A stretch of 64,000 nt of DNA from Phytoseiulus persimilis (Eukaryota > Arthropoda > Arachnida > Mesostigmata > Phytoseiidae): assembly GCA_037576195.1 (NCBI GenBank), contig CM075103.1:22258001-22322000 (forward strand). The letters run 5' to 3'. The position numbers were made by a program, and so were the translations under genes. The notes under the pieces were generated by a model, which worked only from the letters and a program-made list of their open reading frames with translations, was not told the origin of the DNA and made no database searches. This document shows positions 34,468 through 45,939 of the stretch, in pieces (positions within the stretch are counted from its first letter, which is position 1; every line of letters begins with the position of its first letter).

Positions 34468-35148
34468 TTTCTCATGTTGGACTTTTTATCTCTGCCCCTG
34501 AGTGAGCCAGATATGTTAAAATTTGGGAGCATGTAGACCTATATTGGAACCAGCTCTGATAGGAATTTCGTGCCATTCGGAGCCATGGTCTCTCAGCTAG
34601 AAGAGATCAAAAGTCATTTTCGTCGGAGAACACCGGAAAGTTGCCCCTTCTTCGGCCGAAAACGAGAAAACCATAGCCCCAAGAGCCAACTTCTGTTGGG
34701 CTTTTCGATACAAAATTCAACCACGAGCATTTCAATAAAAGGTTGAGCGTGATACGACGAGCCATCCAGTTTTGATTCGCAAAAAACGAAAGTCGATGAA
34801 ACTCGGCTTCACCTAAAACTCAGAACCCTATACGTCGGAACCAACAAAACGTCTCGTGAAGGACTGCCTCGAGTGGGGCCTATCCGGGTCATCCCGTATC
34901 AGAGTCTAACAGTAGTGGCTTCTCGAGGGTTCATTGAGTACGATTTGAGCGCACGATGTACGTGAAACATGAACCGTTTCGGTGTTCTGTGACAAAAAGT
35001 TACTTTCGATCTCCTCTAGCTCAGAGACCGTGGCTCTGAATGGCACGAAACTTTTGACCAGAGATAGTTCTGTTGAACGTCTACATGCTCCCAACTTTCA
35101 TGTGTCTGGCTCTCTCCGGGGCAGAGATAAAAAATCCAGCATGAAAAC
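34468..35148. mobile_element. Fold-back element with about 180-bp inverted arms
   Basis: 34468-34645 (TCATGTTGGACTTTTTATC, TCTGCCCC, GGGAGCATGTAGAC, TTTCGTGCCATTCGGAGCC, TCTCAGCTAGAAGAGATC) is repeated in inverted orientation at 34960-35148 with about 80-85% identity. The 315-bp centre has no open frame of note. The symmetry suggests a non-autonomous fold-back or MITE element. Target duplications were not resolved. Confidence 0.8.
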
Positions 35149-35189
35149 ACCAATTACTCGCTATGGAATCTCGATCACTATGGACCGGC

Positions 35190-35393
35190 GATCACAAGGG
35201 CTTTCTTGCAATAGATACACCGAATGGAGGGCAGCAATTTGCATCCTGGAGTTGAACAACTCCCTCTGAACTTGAACAACCTTCCTTCGAGGGTGGGGAA
35301 CTCGGTTTCGGGCAGTTCGCCAACCTCCAACGACATGGGCCGGAAGTATTTATGTTGGAGCTGGTTGTGGATAAGGCTTCGTATCCGCAGCAC
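35190..35393 (-). pseudogene. Possible piggyBac-type transposase C-terminal cysteine motif
   Basis: The minus-strand frame gives GSCSTPGCKLLPSIRCIYCKK, resembling the C-x3-GC ... RCxxC cysteine motif at the end of piggyBac-like (DDE_Tnp_1_7) transposases. The catalytic region was not recognised in any frame upstream (to 35950), so the call is tentative. Confidence 0.25.
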
Positions 35394-35399
35394 GTCTCT

Positions 35400-37430
35400 C
35401 TATTTGAGAACAGACAGTATTCTGTTTTCCTCTTGGCGGAGTATTCCCATTGAAGGAAGCGTGGTAGATACGCCACTGTCCATCCATCCAAGACAAGTTC
35501 TGCTTCCAAGTACTGGGCCGGTGGACATATTCGTTCCGTGAAATCGACAAAGGGTTCCCTCTCTCCTGTTTGCGGGGTTGGAAAATGTTCGGGACGGAGA
35601 GACCAAACGCGCTCAACTTACACGGGACCCAGCAGAACTGTGGGTCGAGTTCTCGGAAAACTCAGTGTGGCATTGCGAGAGGGTGCCAAGACGGGGGATG
35701 AAAGACACAGATTTCTGGGCAGGTGGGCCTCTATTGGCTTGTTTCGCCCATTATCGGGTATGAAGTTTGGATGGGCCTTCAACATGGACAGGAGTGCCAT
35801 GCTGTCACAGATGATCACCATGAAAATGAGGGCGAAAATGATGCAGCAAGTGTGTGGGCGGGGTCTCGGAAACGGGGATGAGAGGCTCATCAACAAAGTT
35901 CATTCATCAGCTGTTACAGAGATGGTATTCCGAGTAGGAAAAGTGAGAGCATAGAGCTCCGGTGAAATGGAGGCATCGTATGGAAAGCAGCAGGTTCCGA
36001 ATCTCGAATGAGTGATGTACAGATTCGGAAACTCCTGGAGGTTAGAAGCCAATTTACGGGTCAAACTCGACGCGTACCTCTTGTATTAGACAGCGACTGG
36101 CGACAAAAGTGATGTCGCTGTGAATGAATTTCAATCGGCTATATTTCGCCCTATAGAGGGCGCCCAGGGAAGACGGGATAGCTGAGATTCGCAAAATTCA
36201 TCCAGCCTCCAGATGCAATCATTCGTTTAAAGATCGACGGATCAAAACCGAACGGTTTTGGCTGTGGAACGTATTTGATGATACCCTCGGGATCGCAAGA
36301 ATCAAAATTCGTGAATTGCTTCAAAACTGAAATTCCGACGCTCTGTGTACGCGTCAGCATCCTGAAATTCAGAGAAGAAGACATCGTTTCAATACCCGAG
36401 CAGGTAAGGGCCTATCTGAGCTTCTTAGGTGGCCGTAGGCAGAACAGGCCAAATTAGAAGTAGGAATGTGGACGCATATAACTCCGGTGCAATGAGAGCT
36501 TCGAAATCGCGGGCATCGACATTCGTGATTTCCTCCGGAACTAAGATTTCGAGTCCCTGTTCTCGCGTTAGTGTAGTGAAATTCAGGCAGGAATATGTCG
36601 TTTCAACAAGTCGCAGCACATTTCCTCGGGTGAAGGGAGTAAAGCATTGAGCTGTAATTCCCTACGATGAGCGACTTGAGTGATGCTACCCACCCGTCAT
36701 CATCGTCGCGGTCGCTGACACTGTTCTTACAGTTGATCAACGTGCACCCGGGGGACGGGAATCTCGGTCCGCGTTTGTCTCGGCCCTTATCTCACGCGTG
36801 TTTCTGTTTGTTTGTTTGTGGCCGCAGGCCCCATTCGTTCAGTCTGACGTTGATTTGCATGAGACAACAATGTTCTCAGTTTACGCTTGGACAACGTTCA
36901 GCGTGATCCACATGGAATTTTTGCGTCGTTTCGTCGGTCTGTACCTTTGTGAGACTCCACTGGATGACACGCACCTGCTGCGGAGAATCAGTGAGCTCGA
37001 CTCGCCGCTCGGTGCTAATGAGAGTCCCAGGCAGGTTACAGGCTCATTAAGGTGATTCGGGAGCACCGATACGTGATATCACCGAACCGTCTGGTTTACT
37101 GAATCACTTGTTGAACAGGGAGGACACCGACCGTCGGTGGCTTCGACGATTCACTTCCTTGCACCCACTTAAACTCCCTCCTCTGCCTTTACGTGCTCAG
37201 GAATTCAGGAGGGTTTTTTCCTGTTGGTAATACTTCCAGAGCACTTAAGGCCTTACTTTGTCGAAGGCTCCGTAAATTTTTCTCAATGTTCCTTCCCGTC
37301 CTTGGAGGCTTCAAGTTGGCGCCTGCTGCTCGGATCGTTCTTCTTTTTGTTCGTTATCGACTTTTGTTCGTGTTGAAGCCACCTGTGCTGTTCGACGTTG
37401 CCGTTGTTGGCGAGCTTGGAGGAATTCCTC
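35400..37430. other. Unassigned sequence with a diverged tandem duplication
   Basis: The segment around 36285-36400 (ATTCGTGAATTGC ... CTGAAATTC ... TCGTTTCAA) recurs, diverged, at 36520-36610 (ATTCGTGATTTCC ... GTGAAATTC ... TCGTTTCAA). On the minus strand both give CLNF/SLNF-type frames. No gene family recognised. Confidence 0.4.
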
Positions 37431-37439
37431 CTTTTTCAG

Positions 37440-37870
37440 GATACATTCGATCTTTCTCGTGATTCTCTGCCACCTATCTTTCAACCTCATTGTGTGCCTC
37501 ACCATATCGGTATACTGCTCGCTCGTGGATTCCCGAGGGGCTGCCGGAGCGAGTGACATTCCAGGACTGTGTGGTAAGCGTCGTCTTCTGTTCCACTGTT
37601 GCATAGGATGCAAATTGGTGAGTCCACCCTTTTCACTCTACGGAGGTACTTCTGGTACCTCCTTCTTCAGTTTCCAGGATTCGTGAGCACCTCGGTGGTA
37701 GGGTACGAGAGATCTCTGAAGTCTCTTTGGCACCACTCCTTGATGCTTGTGATGCACTGTGGTGTCCATCCACCTTTCGCCGCGTTGTTTCATCATGCTT
37801 GCCCCCCGTGCTCGAATTGGGGACCGCCGAAGCTTCCGTTGCCTGGGGGCCTTTGCGGCCACGTGGCTTC
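37440..37870 (-). mobile_element. 3'-end relic of a LINE ORF2
   Basis: The minus strand encodes GGWTPQCITSIKEWCQR, then QKYLRRVKRVDSPICILCN, then TEDDAYHTVLECHSLRQPLG. This is the standard order at the end of R1/Jockey-type ORF2 (helical segment, YLxRxxxxxSPxCxxC, ETxxHxLFxCxxW). Several frame changes and stops separate the blocks. It is a different copy from the one at 9.4-10.05 kb. Confidence 0.6.
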
Positions 37871-38508
37871 TTTTGCTTGGCAGGGGCCGTGGGGTCCTGA
37901 CCGTCCCCCGGTTGGGCTGGCCCCTTGGGCGTCCGCGGCTTCCTCGGCTTTTTCGCCGGGGCGACGCCCCTTCTGCAGTATTTCTTCTCCGATTTATTCC
38001 CGGATAGAATTCAATAACGGCCTGCTTTTCAGAACGTGATCTATCTCACAAACTCACAACTTCGTTGAACGAGAAGCCCCCTTGGATTTATATGTCGCTC
38101 GAAGCAGTGGCCAATGAATTTATTCTCTCAGGGAACCGATATGGAAGTAGCGGGAGACATAGAAACCTTGTCTTTTCTTCGGGATTCCGGGTTCTCAGGG
38201 TCTCGCTCCTCGAAATCGCGGCCGCGCAGCTCGAGAGTTCCATCCAGATCTCTCTCCACATCGCGAAATATAGCCAATCCTAACGATTGACAGCGGTAGC
38301 GTTCAAGGAGGCTAGGGTCGATGATCGAGGTAGCTACAGGACTCCATTCTGCTCCAAGTCTTCCCGAGAACCAGATGATCAATTCGATGGATCCCTTTCA
38401 TCCGATCCCATTGCAGAATTGACTTATCATGGAATCCACAGGAACAACATGTAACAAACTCTCATCGTCCCAGACGGATCGACGCTGTAGTTTTCCGAAA
38501 CTCGCGGC

Positions 38509-40248
38509 TCACCAGGGATGTCTCACTCCGACAAATCCAATTCCGAATCTGATCAGAAGATTTCCCTTCGCAACGATGTTGTTTATCTGCCCGCAGCATA
38601 ACTCGATGGCTATAGCTGCGACGATGAACACACAACAACACTCTATCAGAGGTCGAAGTTTCAGAAAACTGTTCGAGTCGAACCAATCCCTCGTTGTGTT
38701 GAATGAAACATATTCGACCGAAAGTTTCGAATCGCGGAAAATGTGTTCGGATAACTTTCTCGCGCTATACCTTCCAAAGTTTGCTTTCCATATACTCGTG
38801 GCCCCGTGAGGAGCACGACTCGCCTGGAGAGCTCTTGTCTCATGGATTCTAATCCTCGCTGGCGAGACTATTCCGTGTTGTATGATCCGATCGAGGCTGC
38901 TACTCTTTTGGGCCGGGACCAAAGGAAGCATACATATGATGCCGGCGCTCATCGACATCAGAGCTTTGATTCTGAGAAACCAATCTATCTTTCCGCCGTG
39001 CGTTCGGACGGCGCGCAAGGGCCTCTTGATAGTTTCGAGCATTGGAGGCGGTATGTCACACACCGTGGAGGATTCCAGTAGGAAATTTAGGTTCCTCTGG
39101 TCGTAGCACATGGCGTTCATCCGACAGCTTAGAGTAACAGATGTCGCAGGATGCTCCTCTGTCGGGTCTAGGAATGACGACATAACGACGACCGAGAAAA
39201 TCTGTCCAATTAGGAAACTCAATGAGATAGCCGCACAACCGATAATTGTGCTTGAATAGCTTTTCGGAGCAAGAGTTATTTCTCGAACGGTGAGGATGCT
39301 CAACGAAATTTGGCTTGAGAAGACTAGGACAGAATGGCGCACTATAAGAGACCACGCAGCAGCTAGAACGAGGACATTCATCAGGAGTAACCACCACACT
39401 TCCACCCGGAACGGTTTCACCAGGGCCATGACATCAATCACTGCTCGAGGAATAAACGAGTCACATTCAGATGAAGTAGGCTCCAGAATATTCAAACGCG
39501 ATTGACGAAGCTGTTTCCCGTTTTCGTCCTCCTTCGATGAGAACTCGATTACGTAAGGGAGCCCGATCTTGGTGGTGTTGCAGTGAACTTCAAGAAACCA
39601 GCCAATTGCCAACGTGTAAGCCACCAAATCGGCCTTTTCCCTGATGCGGTCAACTACGCATGACGTCGGTTTCAGGTAGCTATCGCTCATCGACTTCGAG
39701 ACGGACTCCACGAAGATATTGTCGTGGTTCTTGAAAGACCACCAACGCCTGAGTTTTTTTCCTGACCAGATGGCCGTCGGGACGCCGAAGACCCCTGGAT
39801 GAGGCCTGAGCTCTTTGTTCTGGGCATCTGTCCTAGTTATCAGAAGGAACAAGAGCTTATGGCGGATGTTCTGATCGAAATTCGATTTGTAGAACTTGAT
39901 GTTGCGGGACAGCTCGTCTTGTCGGACCAACATGACGATCTTCAAGGGCGCCGCCAGAGCTTGATATAGTTCATTGTGAACCTCGATATGGGCAGGCCAA
40001 GGTGACGTAGGCTCCAACGAGAGCAGGGAAGCACTGGTCCGGAAACTTCCTTGCGTGAGAATGCTCCTCAGATCCAGGAGCAACAGCGATGTGAGTCCTA
40101 TCCCGTGACTCCGAGAGACTTGCTCAGTGAAAAGAACGACGTCCATCGGGGCAGCTTGCTCAACCTGATCGTCCTTAGGTATTGGTGAGTACTCCGACCA
40201 ACAGGGGCTCATAAGAAGCAAAATAAGAAACACTCCGAGGAAGCGCAT
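38509..40248 (-). CDS. Divergent ionotropic receptor (iGluR-like), intronless
   Basis: The minus-strand frame is open from a TTG at 40359. The ATG at 40248 is followed by a clear signal peptide (MRFLGVFLILLLMSPCWS), giving 579 residues. The order fits an arthropod ionotropic receptor: a long extracellular N-terminal part, then a first membrane segment VWWLLLMNVLVLAAAWSLIV (residues about 284-303). A short pore-like loop follows (SSQISLSILTVREITLAP), then a second segment TIIGCAAISLSFLIGQIFSV (about 334-353). A ligand-binding S2-like lobe and a last segment LIECCCVFIVAAIAIELCCG (about 532-551) come before a short cytoplasmic tail. I see no canonical glutamate-binding Arg/Thr/Asp-Glu set, as is usual for divergent IRs. 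A role in chemosensation at the plasma membrane of sensory neurons is inferred from the family. A partial tandem duplicate lies just upstream. Lack of introns fits lineage-specific divergent IRs. Confidence 0.8.
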   Translation of the reverse strand: MRFLGVFLILLLMSPCWSEYSPIPKDDQVEQAAPMDVVLFTEQVSRSHGIGLTSLLLLDLRSILTQGSFRTSASLLSLEPTSPWPAHIEVHNELYQALAAPLKIVMLVRQDELSRNIKFYKSNFDQNIRHKLLFLLITRTDAQNKELRPHPGVFGVPTAIWSGKKLRRWWSFKNHDNIFVESVSKSMSDSYLKPTSCVVDRIREKADLVAYTLAIGWFLEVHCNTTKIGLPYVIEFSSKEDENGKQLRQSRLNILEPTSSECDSFIPRAVIDVMALVKPFRVEVWWLLLMNVLVLAAAWSLIVRHSVLVFSSQISLSILTVREITLAPKSYSSTIIGCAAISLSFLIGQIFSVVVMSSFLDPTEEHPATSVTLSCRMNAMCYDQRNLNFLLESSTVCDIPPPMLETIKRPLRAVRTHGGKIDWFLRIKALMSMSAGIICMLPLVPAQKSSSLDRIIQHGIVSPARIRIHETRALQASRAPHGATSIWKANFGRYSARKLSEHIFRDSKLSVEYVSFNTTRDWFDSNSFLKLRPLIECCCVFIVAAIAIELCCGQINNIVAKGNLLIRFGIGFVGVRHPW

Positions 40249-40639
40249 TGTCGGTGGCGCTGCGAACTTTGGGAGAATCTCCGAGAAGATTTTCCTCTTC
40301 TCTTTCGGAGTTTGTGTCCAAAATGTCGGAGCCCCCGCACGAGAAAGCACAAAGCTCAAATCAGAGCCGCCGTTGTCCCGCCTTCTCCATGTAGTCGAGC
40401 TGAAACATCACAGAACCGATCGAAAGTCCCGGCTTCCCTCTTCTATTGATCTTCAGGCGGGGCGCAGACGCCTCCCGTGACTCTCCTCGACCACGAGGAG
40501 GCAGAAAAAGGGCAAGCGCGCAGCACATGTGAAATGCTGAAAGGAAAGAGCTAGTCCGTCGGGGAAGTATTTGCCTCATCCCTGTCGCCAATCATGCTTT
40601 CGTGTCGGTCGGACCCAGTCATGTGATGACAGCCTATTT

Positions 40640-41130
40640 TTTAATCAGGACTTACTTCCGCGCGAGAGAATGCTTCCCAGGTCCAGGAGCAGCAGCGATG
40701 TGGGTGCTTCTCCTGACTCCCAACGATTTGCTCAGTTGAAACAATGATGTCCTTCGGAGCAGAAGACCTGTTCCGATCATTTGTTTCTTGCAATTATTAC
40801 GCCGATCGAGGGAGGCGCAAACGGAGCGAAGTATGAAACTGTGGGAGCGAATCGCTCGTGGCGCTTCGAGCTCTACTGCAGTTAGTTTTGAAATGTTCTC
40901 GCCCTCTGAGAAGCTCATTGTTAGTCCCTTCGTTATGCGTCGGAGTTCGTGTTTGAAATATCAGATAGTACGAGGGTCCGTCTGAAACAGTACAGGGCTC
41001 ATGTCAAAGCCACCGTCAACCTATCTTGCCCGTGTAGTCGAGCTGAAACATGGGACGAACGATCGAAAAGGCTTGAAAAAGCAAGAGCGCACGTGGGCCG
41101 TGGAATGTAAGAAGCGACTCCGTGTTTGAA
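40640..41130 (-). pseudogene. Partial tandem duplicate of the ionotropic receptor 5' end
   Basis: Minus-strand 40780-40660 reads TSLLLLDLGSILSRGS, matching TSLLLLDLRSILTQGS of the intact receptor. The sequence around 41016-41080 (TGTAGTCGAGCTGAAACAT) repeats the receptor's upstream flank at 40390-40410. Both pairs are about 620-635 bp apart, so one duplicated block covers the flank and the first roughly 100 codons. The copy stops after codon 100 with GGAAGTAAGTCC, which happens to look like a splice donor. It is a truncated duplicate or an alternative first exon. Confidence 0.65.
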
Positions 41131-43029
41131 TATATGCCGCATTCCTGTTGTTCATTCCGAAGCGCAGAAGCCTCTAGAGTCCAGAGATATTCTCGTTTGA
41201 ATCCATCAGAAACAATGAGCTCAGCAGAAACAATGCTCTCGGATTTCCTCGGCTCAAAGAGATACACTGGATTTCTTGTGGTCCTCATTGATCTCGAGCG
41301 AGGACTTTGAAAACGGTTCGACGGGCGTTGAGATGAAGGCTCAAAACACCATTGATCGACAGAAGGTTTAACTGAGGGAATCAATGGCCCTGGATGACGC
41401 TGGCGCGTCGAGGGTGTTTCCTCCCTCATATCGAGGTGTATCGGCCAGGGAATCCAATCACGGACATCCGGCCACCCCTGACCGCTCTTTCTGTCCTTGA
41501 CCATGTGGGAGACGATGGCCGGGCAGGTTCGCAGGGGCGCGGCAGGAGGAAGTATGGTCGGCACATTTCGGAGAAGACACACGAGGTTGAAAATCAATTC
41601 GGAGAACCAAATTGAAGGGATCGAAGAAAAATGCCCAGATCCGGTTCTGAAAATTGAGAACCGGTGCCAACGTACTCAGAACCGGTTCTGTACATTTGGA
41701 ACCGGCTCCAGAACCGGTCGCGTAGGACCGGTTCCTTGCGACCTCTAGTCCGGACTAGTCACTCACTCTCAGTGGCACGCGGAAAAGAACGACCTTGTGA
41801 ACAGAGAGGAGATCGAAGGACGGCCTACAGCTGTCTCCGTCCCCGCTTTTTATGTACCTTGTCGAGCTCTCTCGTCGGCGCTTCTCAGAGGCGGGTGCAA
41901 AAATTGCTCGTTGGGTTATTCGTCAACTGGGCCGCAGCGCCAACAGTGACCTTCCACTAATCTCACCGGATCCCTCCGCACCATTCCGAGCCCCAACTTG
42001 ACCTCACCCAATTTCTCAACCTGCTTCAAGCTTGTTGCCTGCCGGTCCGTTCGACAGGTGACGCCATTACCCGGTTAACGGCGAGGCCCAGTTGACGCGC
42101 TCCCGCTCGTTGATAGTCTAGCTATGATGTAGAACAACGGAGCCGTGCTCATTCTAACAGCCCATGAGTGGACACATTAGCGTAAACGATTTCTGGGTGG
42201 GAGCCTGAACATCTAGAGCCTGATGATATCGAGTGCTCTCTTGAACGATAAAACTGCTGCTAGAATGACCCTGCGCTGCTCCGAAGATATTTCAGAACTG
42301 GAAACTCAGTTGTGATCATATGACGATTCACCAACGCGCAAAGGCCACGAATCCGCGAGCGGTTTCGGTGGATTCCCTCGCTGAATAAGGCTTCGAATAC
42401 GAAAACATTGCGACCATTCAGTTAGATCGAAGGCGCCCAAGCTCGAACCCCCGCAAAGAAGAGACCCTCGACCGAATAAATCGATACCGGCCAAAGCATT
42501 GCTCCCTCCCTCCTTTCTTCCCAGGCATGGAAGGAGGTAAGTAGCACAACACTATCTGCTTCCGACTTACTAAATGAGAATCTCTGCTTCCATGAGATCA
42601 TTCCTGACCGAAGCTGGGGGAAGACGAAATTTCTATAAGTACGTTGCGGATAAAACCATATCGATCTGGTGCGAGATCCTCTGGGTGATCTGCATGGTGG
42701 TCGAACCTCCCTCCGTCGGAAAGGTCGTCGATGGACGAAACGCGAAATCCAGGAATGGTCAATTAAATCTAGAACGTCCCGAAACCTCATCCTGGATCCG
42801 CCCAGAGAACAATTCGAGACAAATCACCTCGTACCTGAAAAGGTCCCCCGAAGAGAATGATCGCGATAGGATAATGAAAGCATGATGATAGGGATGAGCC
42901 TCCTCTATCATGAAGACAGATACATAATCTATTTAATGAATCACCTAGATGCCGCACATCAAGGGTCGACAAAGCCAGGGGCCCGGGACAAAATGGCTGG
43001 CGACCAGAGACCTGGCCCCGTGCTCAGGC
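41131..43029. other. Unassigned sequence with a GAACCGGTTC word cluster
   Basis: 41636-41745 contains the palindrome GAACCGGTTC and close variants about six times within 110 bp. The rest shows short overlapping frames without family signatures. Confidence 0.45.
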
Positions 43030-43475
43030 AGGGAATATCCGGGGTCGACCTCGGGTTGGTTTTGGGACAGATTGGGCCCGATCACGGAGTCGGTCTGATT
43101 ACACTTTTTAGAGTCGATCGGGCCAAACTTTTGGGGGTATGTGGAGATGATTCCTGGGTCGATCTGACCATACTTTCTGGGATCCATGGGGGCGATTTCG
43201 GAGTGGATCTCGGCATATTTCTGAGGGTTCATGGAGTTGGTTCCTGGGTCGATCTGTCCATACTTTTCGGCTCCATGGAGGTGATTCCGAGGTCGGTCTG
43301 ACCATGTCTCTTGGGCCAAGATTCCAAGATCGACTTCGCAATCACCCCCATGGACCACAAAAAGTACGGTCAGATCGACCTTGAAAGCACCTCCATGGAT
43401 CCCAAAAAGTATGGTCAGATCGACCTCGGAATCACATCCATGAAGCCTAAAAATTATGGTCAGAGGAAAAATATG
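43030..43475. repeat. 45-bp minisatellite fossil with an orientation switch
   Basis: Left of about 43305 the units read in minus orientation (GTCGATCTGACCATAC, GATCCATGG). Right of it they read in plus orientation (CCATGGATCCC, AAAAAGTATGGTCAGATCGACC). The array is therefore a large imperfect palindrome of roughly 45-bp units in a GATCGACC-variant subfamily. Confidence 0.8.
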
Positions 43476-43894
43476 ATTCAGACCGGGGCGAAATTATCTT
43501 CGAGAAGTCTCTGTGGGGCACGGATTCGAATACCTAGAGGAATTTCCATGATGCCAGGATAATGCAAATGGGGAGAGACAACTACACCCAGATGCTATTC
43601 GTATCCGAAATCTGCTCCGGAAAGAGTTCTGGAGTTCAAAGATGAACTCCAGGAGGCACTCGAAGAAGAATCACCCAAAGAAGCACTCCTCCTCCGGGCG
43701 CCATGATCTGGAGCGTATCGTTAGCCCCGTCGCCATGATCTGGGGCATATTTTGGGCCCCGAGCGGAGTAAGTTTGTCGACCCCCGCCGCGGACAAACTA
43801 CCTCGGATGTCGCAGCGATAGGGTACGCTAGTTGGTCTATGATACTGAGAACAAGCCGTCAGTTGCCAGGCTCGCCAACAGACGAGAACCTGAA

Positions 43895-44005
43895 AACCGC
43901 GGTCTGCGGTCGCGGGTTCCCGCTCGGAACCGCGGGTAGACCGCGGGTACCCGCCAGGACCAGCGAGAACCCGCGGGTTACGGGTATTACCCGCGGTCTC
44001 GAGGG
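43895..44005. repeat. CCGCGGGT palindromic-word cluster
   Basis: ACCCGCGGGT and partial forms (CCGCGGTC, CGCGGGTT, CGGGTACCCG) recur at least seven times in 110 bp. No coding potential. Confidence 0.7.
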
Positions 44006-44479
44006 AGGTCCGCTTGGCGTCTTTTTTCGATCCCTACTTATATGTATCTGATTTGGGGAGTACACAGTGCACAATCCTCTGTCCTGGTCTGCCGCGGTGG
44101 ATTCTCTTCATACCCAGGTGCTTGATTCATTTTGACATATGTCCGGAGACATATGTTCAGTCTTCGCGCGTATCCCGACTGGGGCGGGGATGGCGATTTT
44201 TGAAAAGTGACGCCCCCTCCGACTACGCCGACTCTGAGCATCAACTGGAAGGTCGGAACGGAACCCCTCAAAGACCTTCGCAGAAAGTGCCGTCCGGGCT
44301 CGACCAGCGGGTCAACCTCCGGTCACCCGTGCATAAGGTTACGGACCGCACATGTACGTTTGCAGCACGAAGGCTTCGCTATATCGTTACGAAACCGAAT
44401 GAACTCAGTTCAAAAGTGGATTTCTCGTGAGTGCGAGTTTCGAGTCGACGCTGCAATGATTAAAATGACTTCCGCGAGC

Positions 44480-44855
44480 ATCGCGATGCCAACAACACAT
44501 GGCAAATATGCTGGGGCTCCTCATCACTGAGGTCAAGCTCATTGGCCGCAGTGCAGTAGAGGGGGGATGAAGATTTGCCAATTTTTATCCTTCGGACTAT
44601 TCCGATCGGGCTGATATTTGCATGCATGATAGATGGGTCCCGTGTGCACTCAACATCAATGTTTCCATTCATCAACTCGCATGCAAAATGTGCGGGGCTC
44701 CCCATTACTGAGCTCAAGCCTAATGGCTGCAGCGGCCTGGGCATGATGCCCACCATAGGGGTCCGAGATGAAGGTTTGCCAATTTCTATCCTTAGGACTA
44801 TTCCGATCCGGCTGATGTTTGCATGCATTGTAGATGGGTCTGTGCAGCTCGCACA
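44480..44855. repeat. Two-copy tandem duplication of about 200 bp
   Basis: GATGAAG-TTTGCCAATTT, GGACTATTCCGATC, CTGATATTTGCATGCAT and GATAGATGGGTC at 44565-44640 recur, diverged, at 44768-44840, spacing about 200 bp. An 18-C homopolymer follows at 44930-44947. Confidence 0.7.
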
Positions 44856-45477
44856 CCTTACCACTTCGGTCGTTGTAGCCATCTGGTTGCTCCATGAAGA
44901 TTTCTGTTTCTAGCTCCCCGTACAGGAAGCCCCCCCCCCCCCCCCCCAAAGCTGTCGTGACATCACGTTGCACGATCCCCAGATAATTAACTGCCGTCAA
45001 AGATAGCCGACAGTGTCGGCTTTTCTTACTACCTTCGGTTCGGTGCCCGACACCGAATCGACGTGAGCCCGGACACAGGTGAATGAGTCTCAAAGAAATC
45101 CACCCCAGCTTTCTGTGAGCATCCTTCATTCACCAGGCGTGCCTTATGAACTTATGACGGACCATGGCTCCGTTGAGAAGATATTTCACTATGAAAAGTC
45201 ACATCGACTCGATCACATTAGCTCCAGCCGGACGCTCAACCAGACGCCAAGAGGCCATCAGGGAATAATATTCGTTCCTCAACGCTTTGGTCCGCTGCTC
45301 TGCGTCAGCAGATTGCATGGCTTCACTGGCAGCTGCGGGACTCTTATCCACAAAACCTGCAAATGAGTATATCACGTCATATGTGACGTTTCCTTCATAG
45401 CGTCAATCGATTTGAACATCCACGCTCGGCGTTGCGGTCGCAAATGTATCGATCAGTCTCCAGGCTCTCTATCGGAA

Positions 45478-45873
45478 TCAAGCTCGACGAAGCATGGCGG
45501 TTGGAATGACAGGGTGAAGAACTCTCGAGCTATGCAGGAACCACAAAACGGTAGTTTTTACTTGACAGGTTGCAGCTCGTACCTCCGTCCGTTGCATGGA
45601 GTTCAGACCACCCAATATTTGAGAGGGACTGAAACTTGATTCGTCGAATCTTACATCACTTGATAGTTTGATTTGGTTTGTATCCAGAAGCCACATACGG
45701 TAGGCTTCAGAATTTTCATCATCCCCAACCCAAATGCGGCTCCAGCTTTTAGGATCGAACTTGTCGCGGGCACGACCCTCTACAAACACGTAGCCGAGGC
45801 CATCCCAGATGCGGCGGTTCTTGACTGACGGCTTGACTCCGTGCCAAAGCTCGTAGGGAGTTCTCCACTCCAA
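45478..45873 (-). pseudogene. Ty1/copia polyprotein fragment
   Basis: A minus-strand frame of 131 codons begins WRTPYELWHGVKPSVKNRRIW and continues GYVFVEGRARDKFDPKSWSRIWVG then SEAYRMWLLDTNQIKLSSDVRFDE. These are the hallmark segments that follow the integrase core in copia polyproteins (TPxELWxGxKPxVxHLRVFG, KFDxKxxxGIFVGY, YRIWxxxxxxxxxSRDVxFxE). Nothing of the rest of pol was found beside it; the fragment ends against the segmental duplicate at about 45.9 kb. Confidence 0.8.
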
Positions 45874-45939
45874 GCGCCTCCAGTGGGATCCTATTCCGAA
45901 TGTAGCTGGATGCCTTCGTGGTCAGTCATTCCGGTCAAT

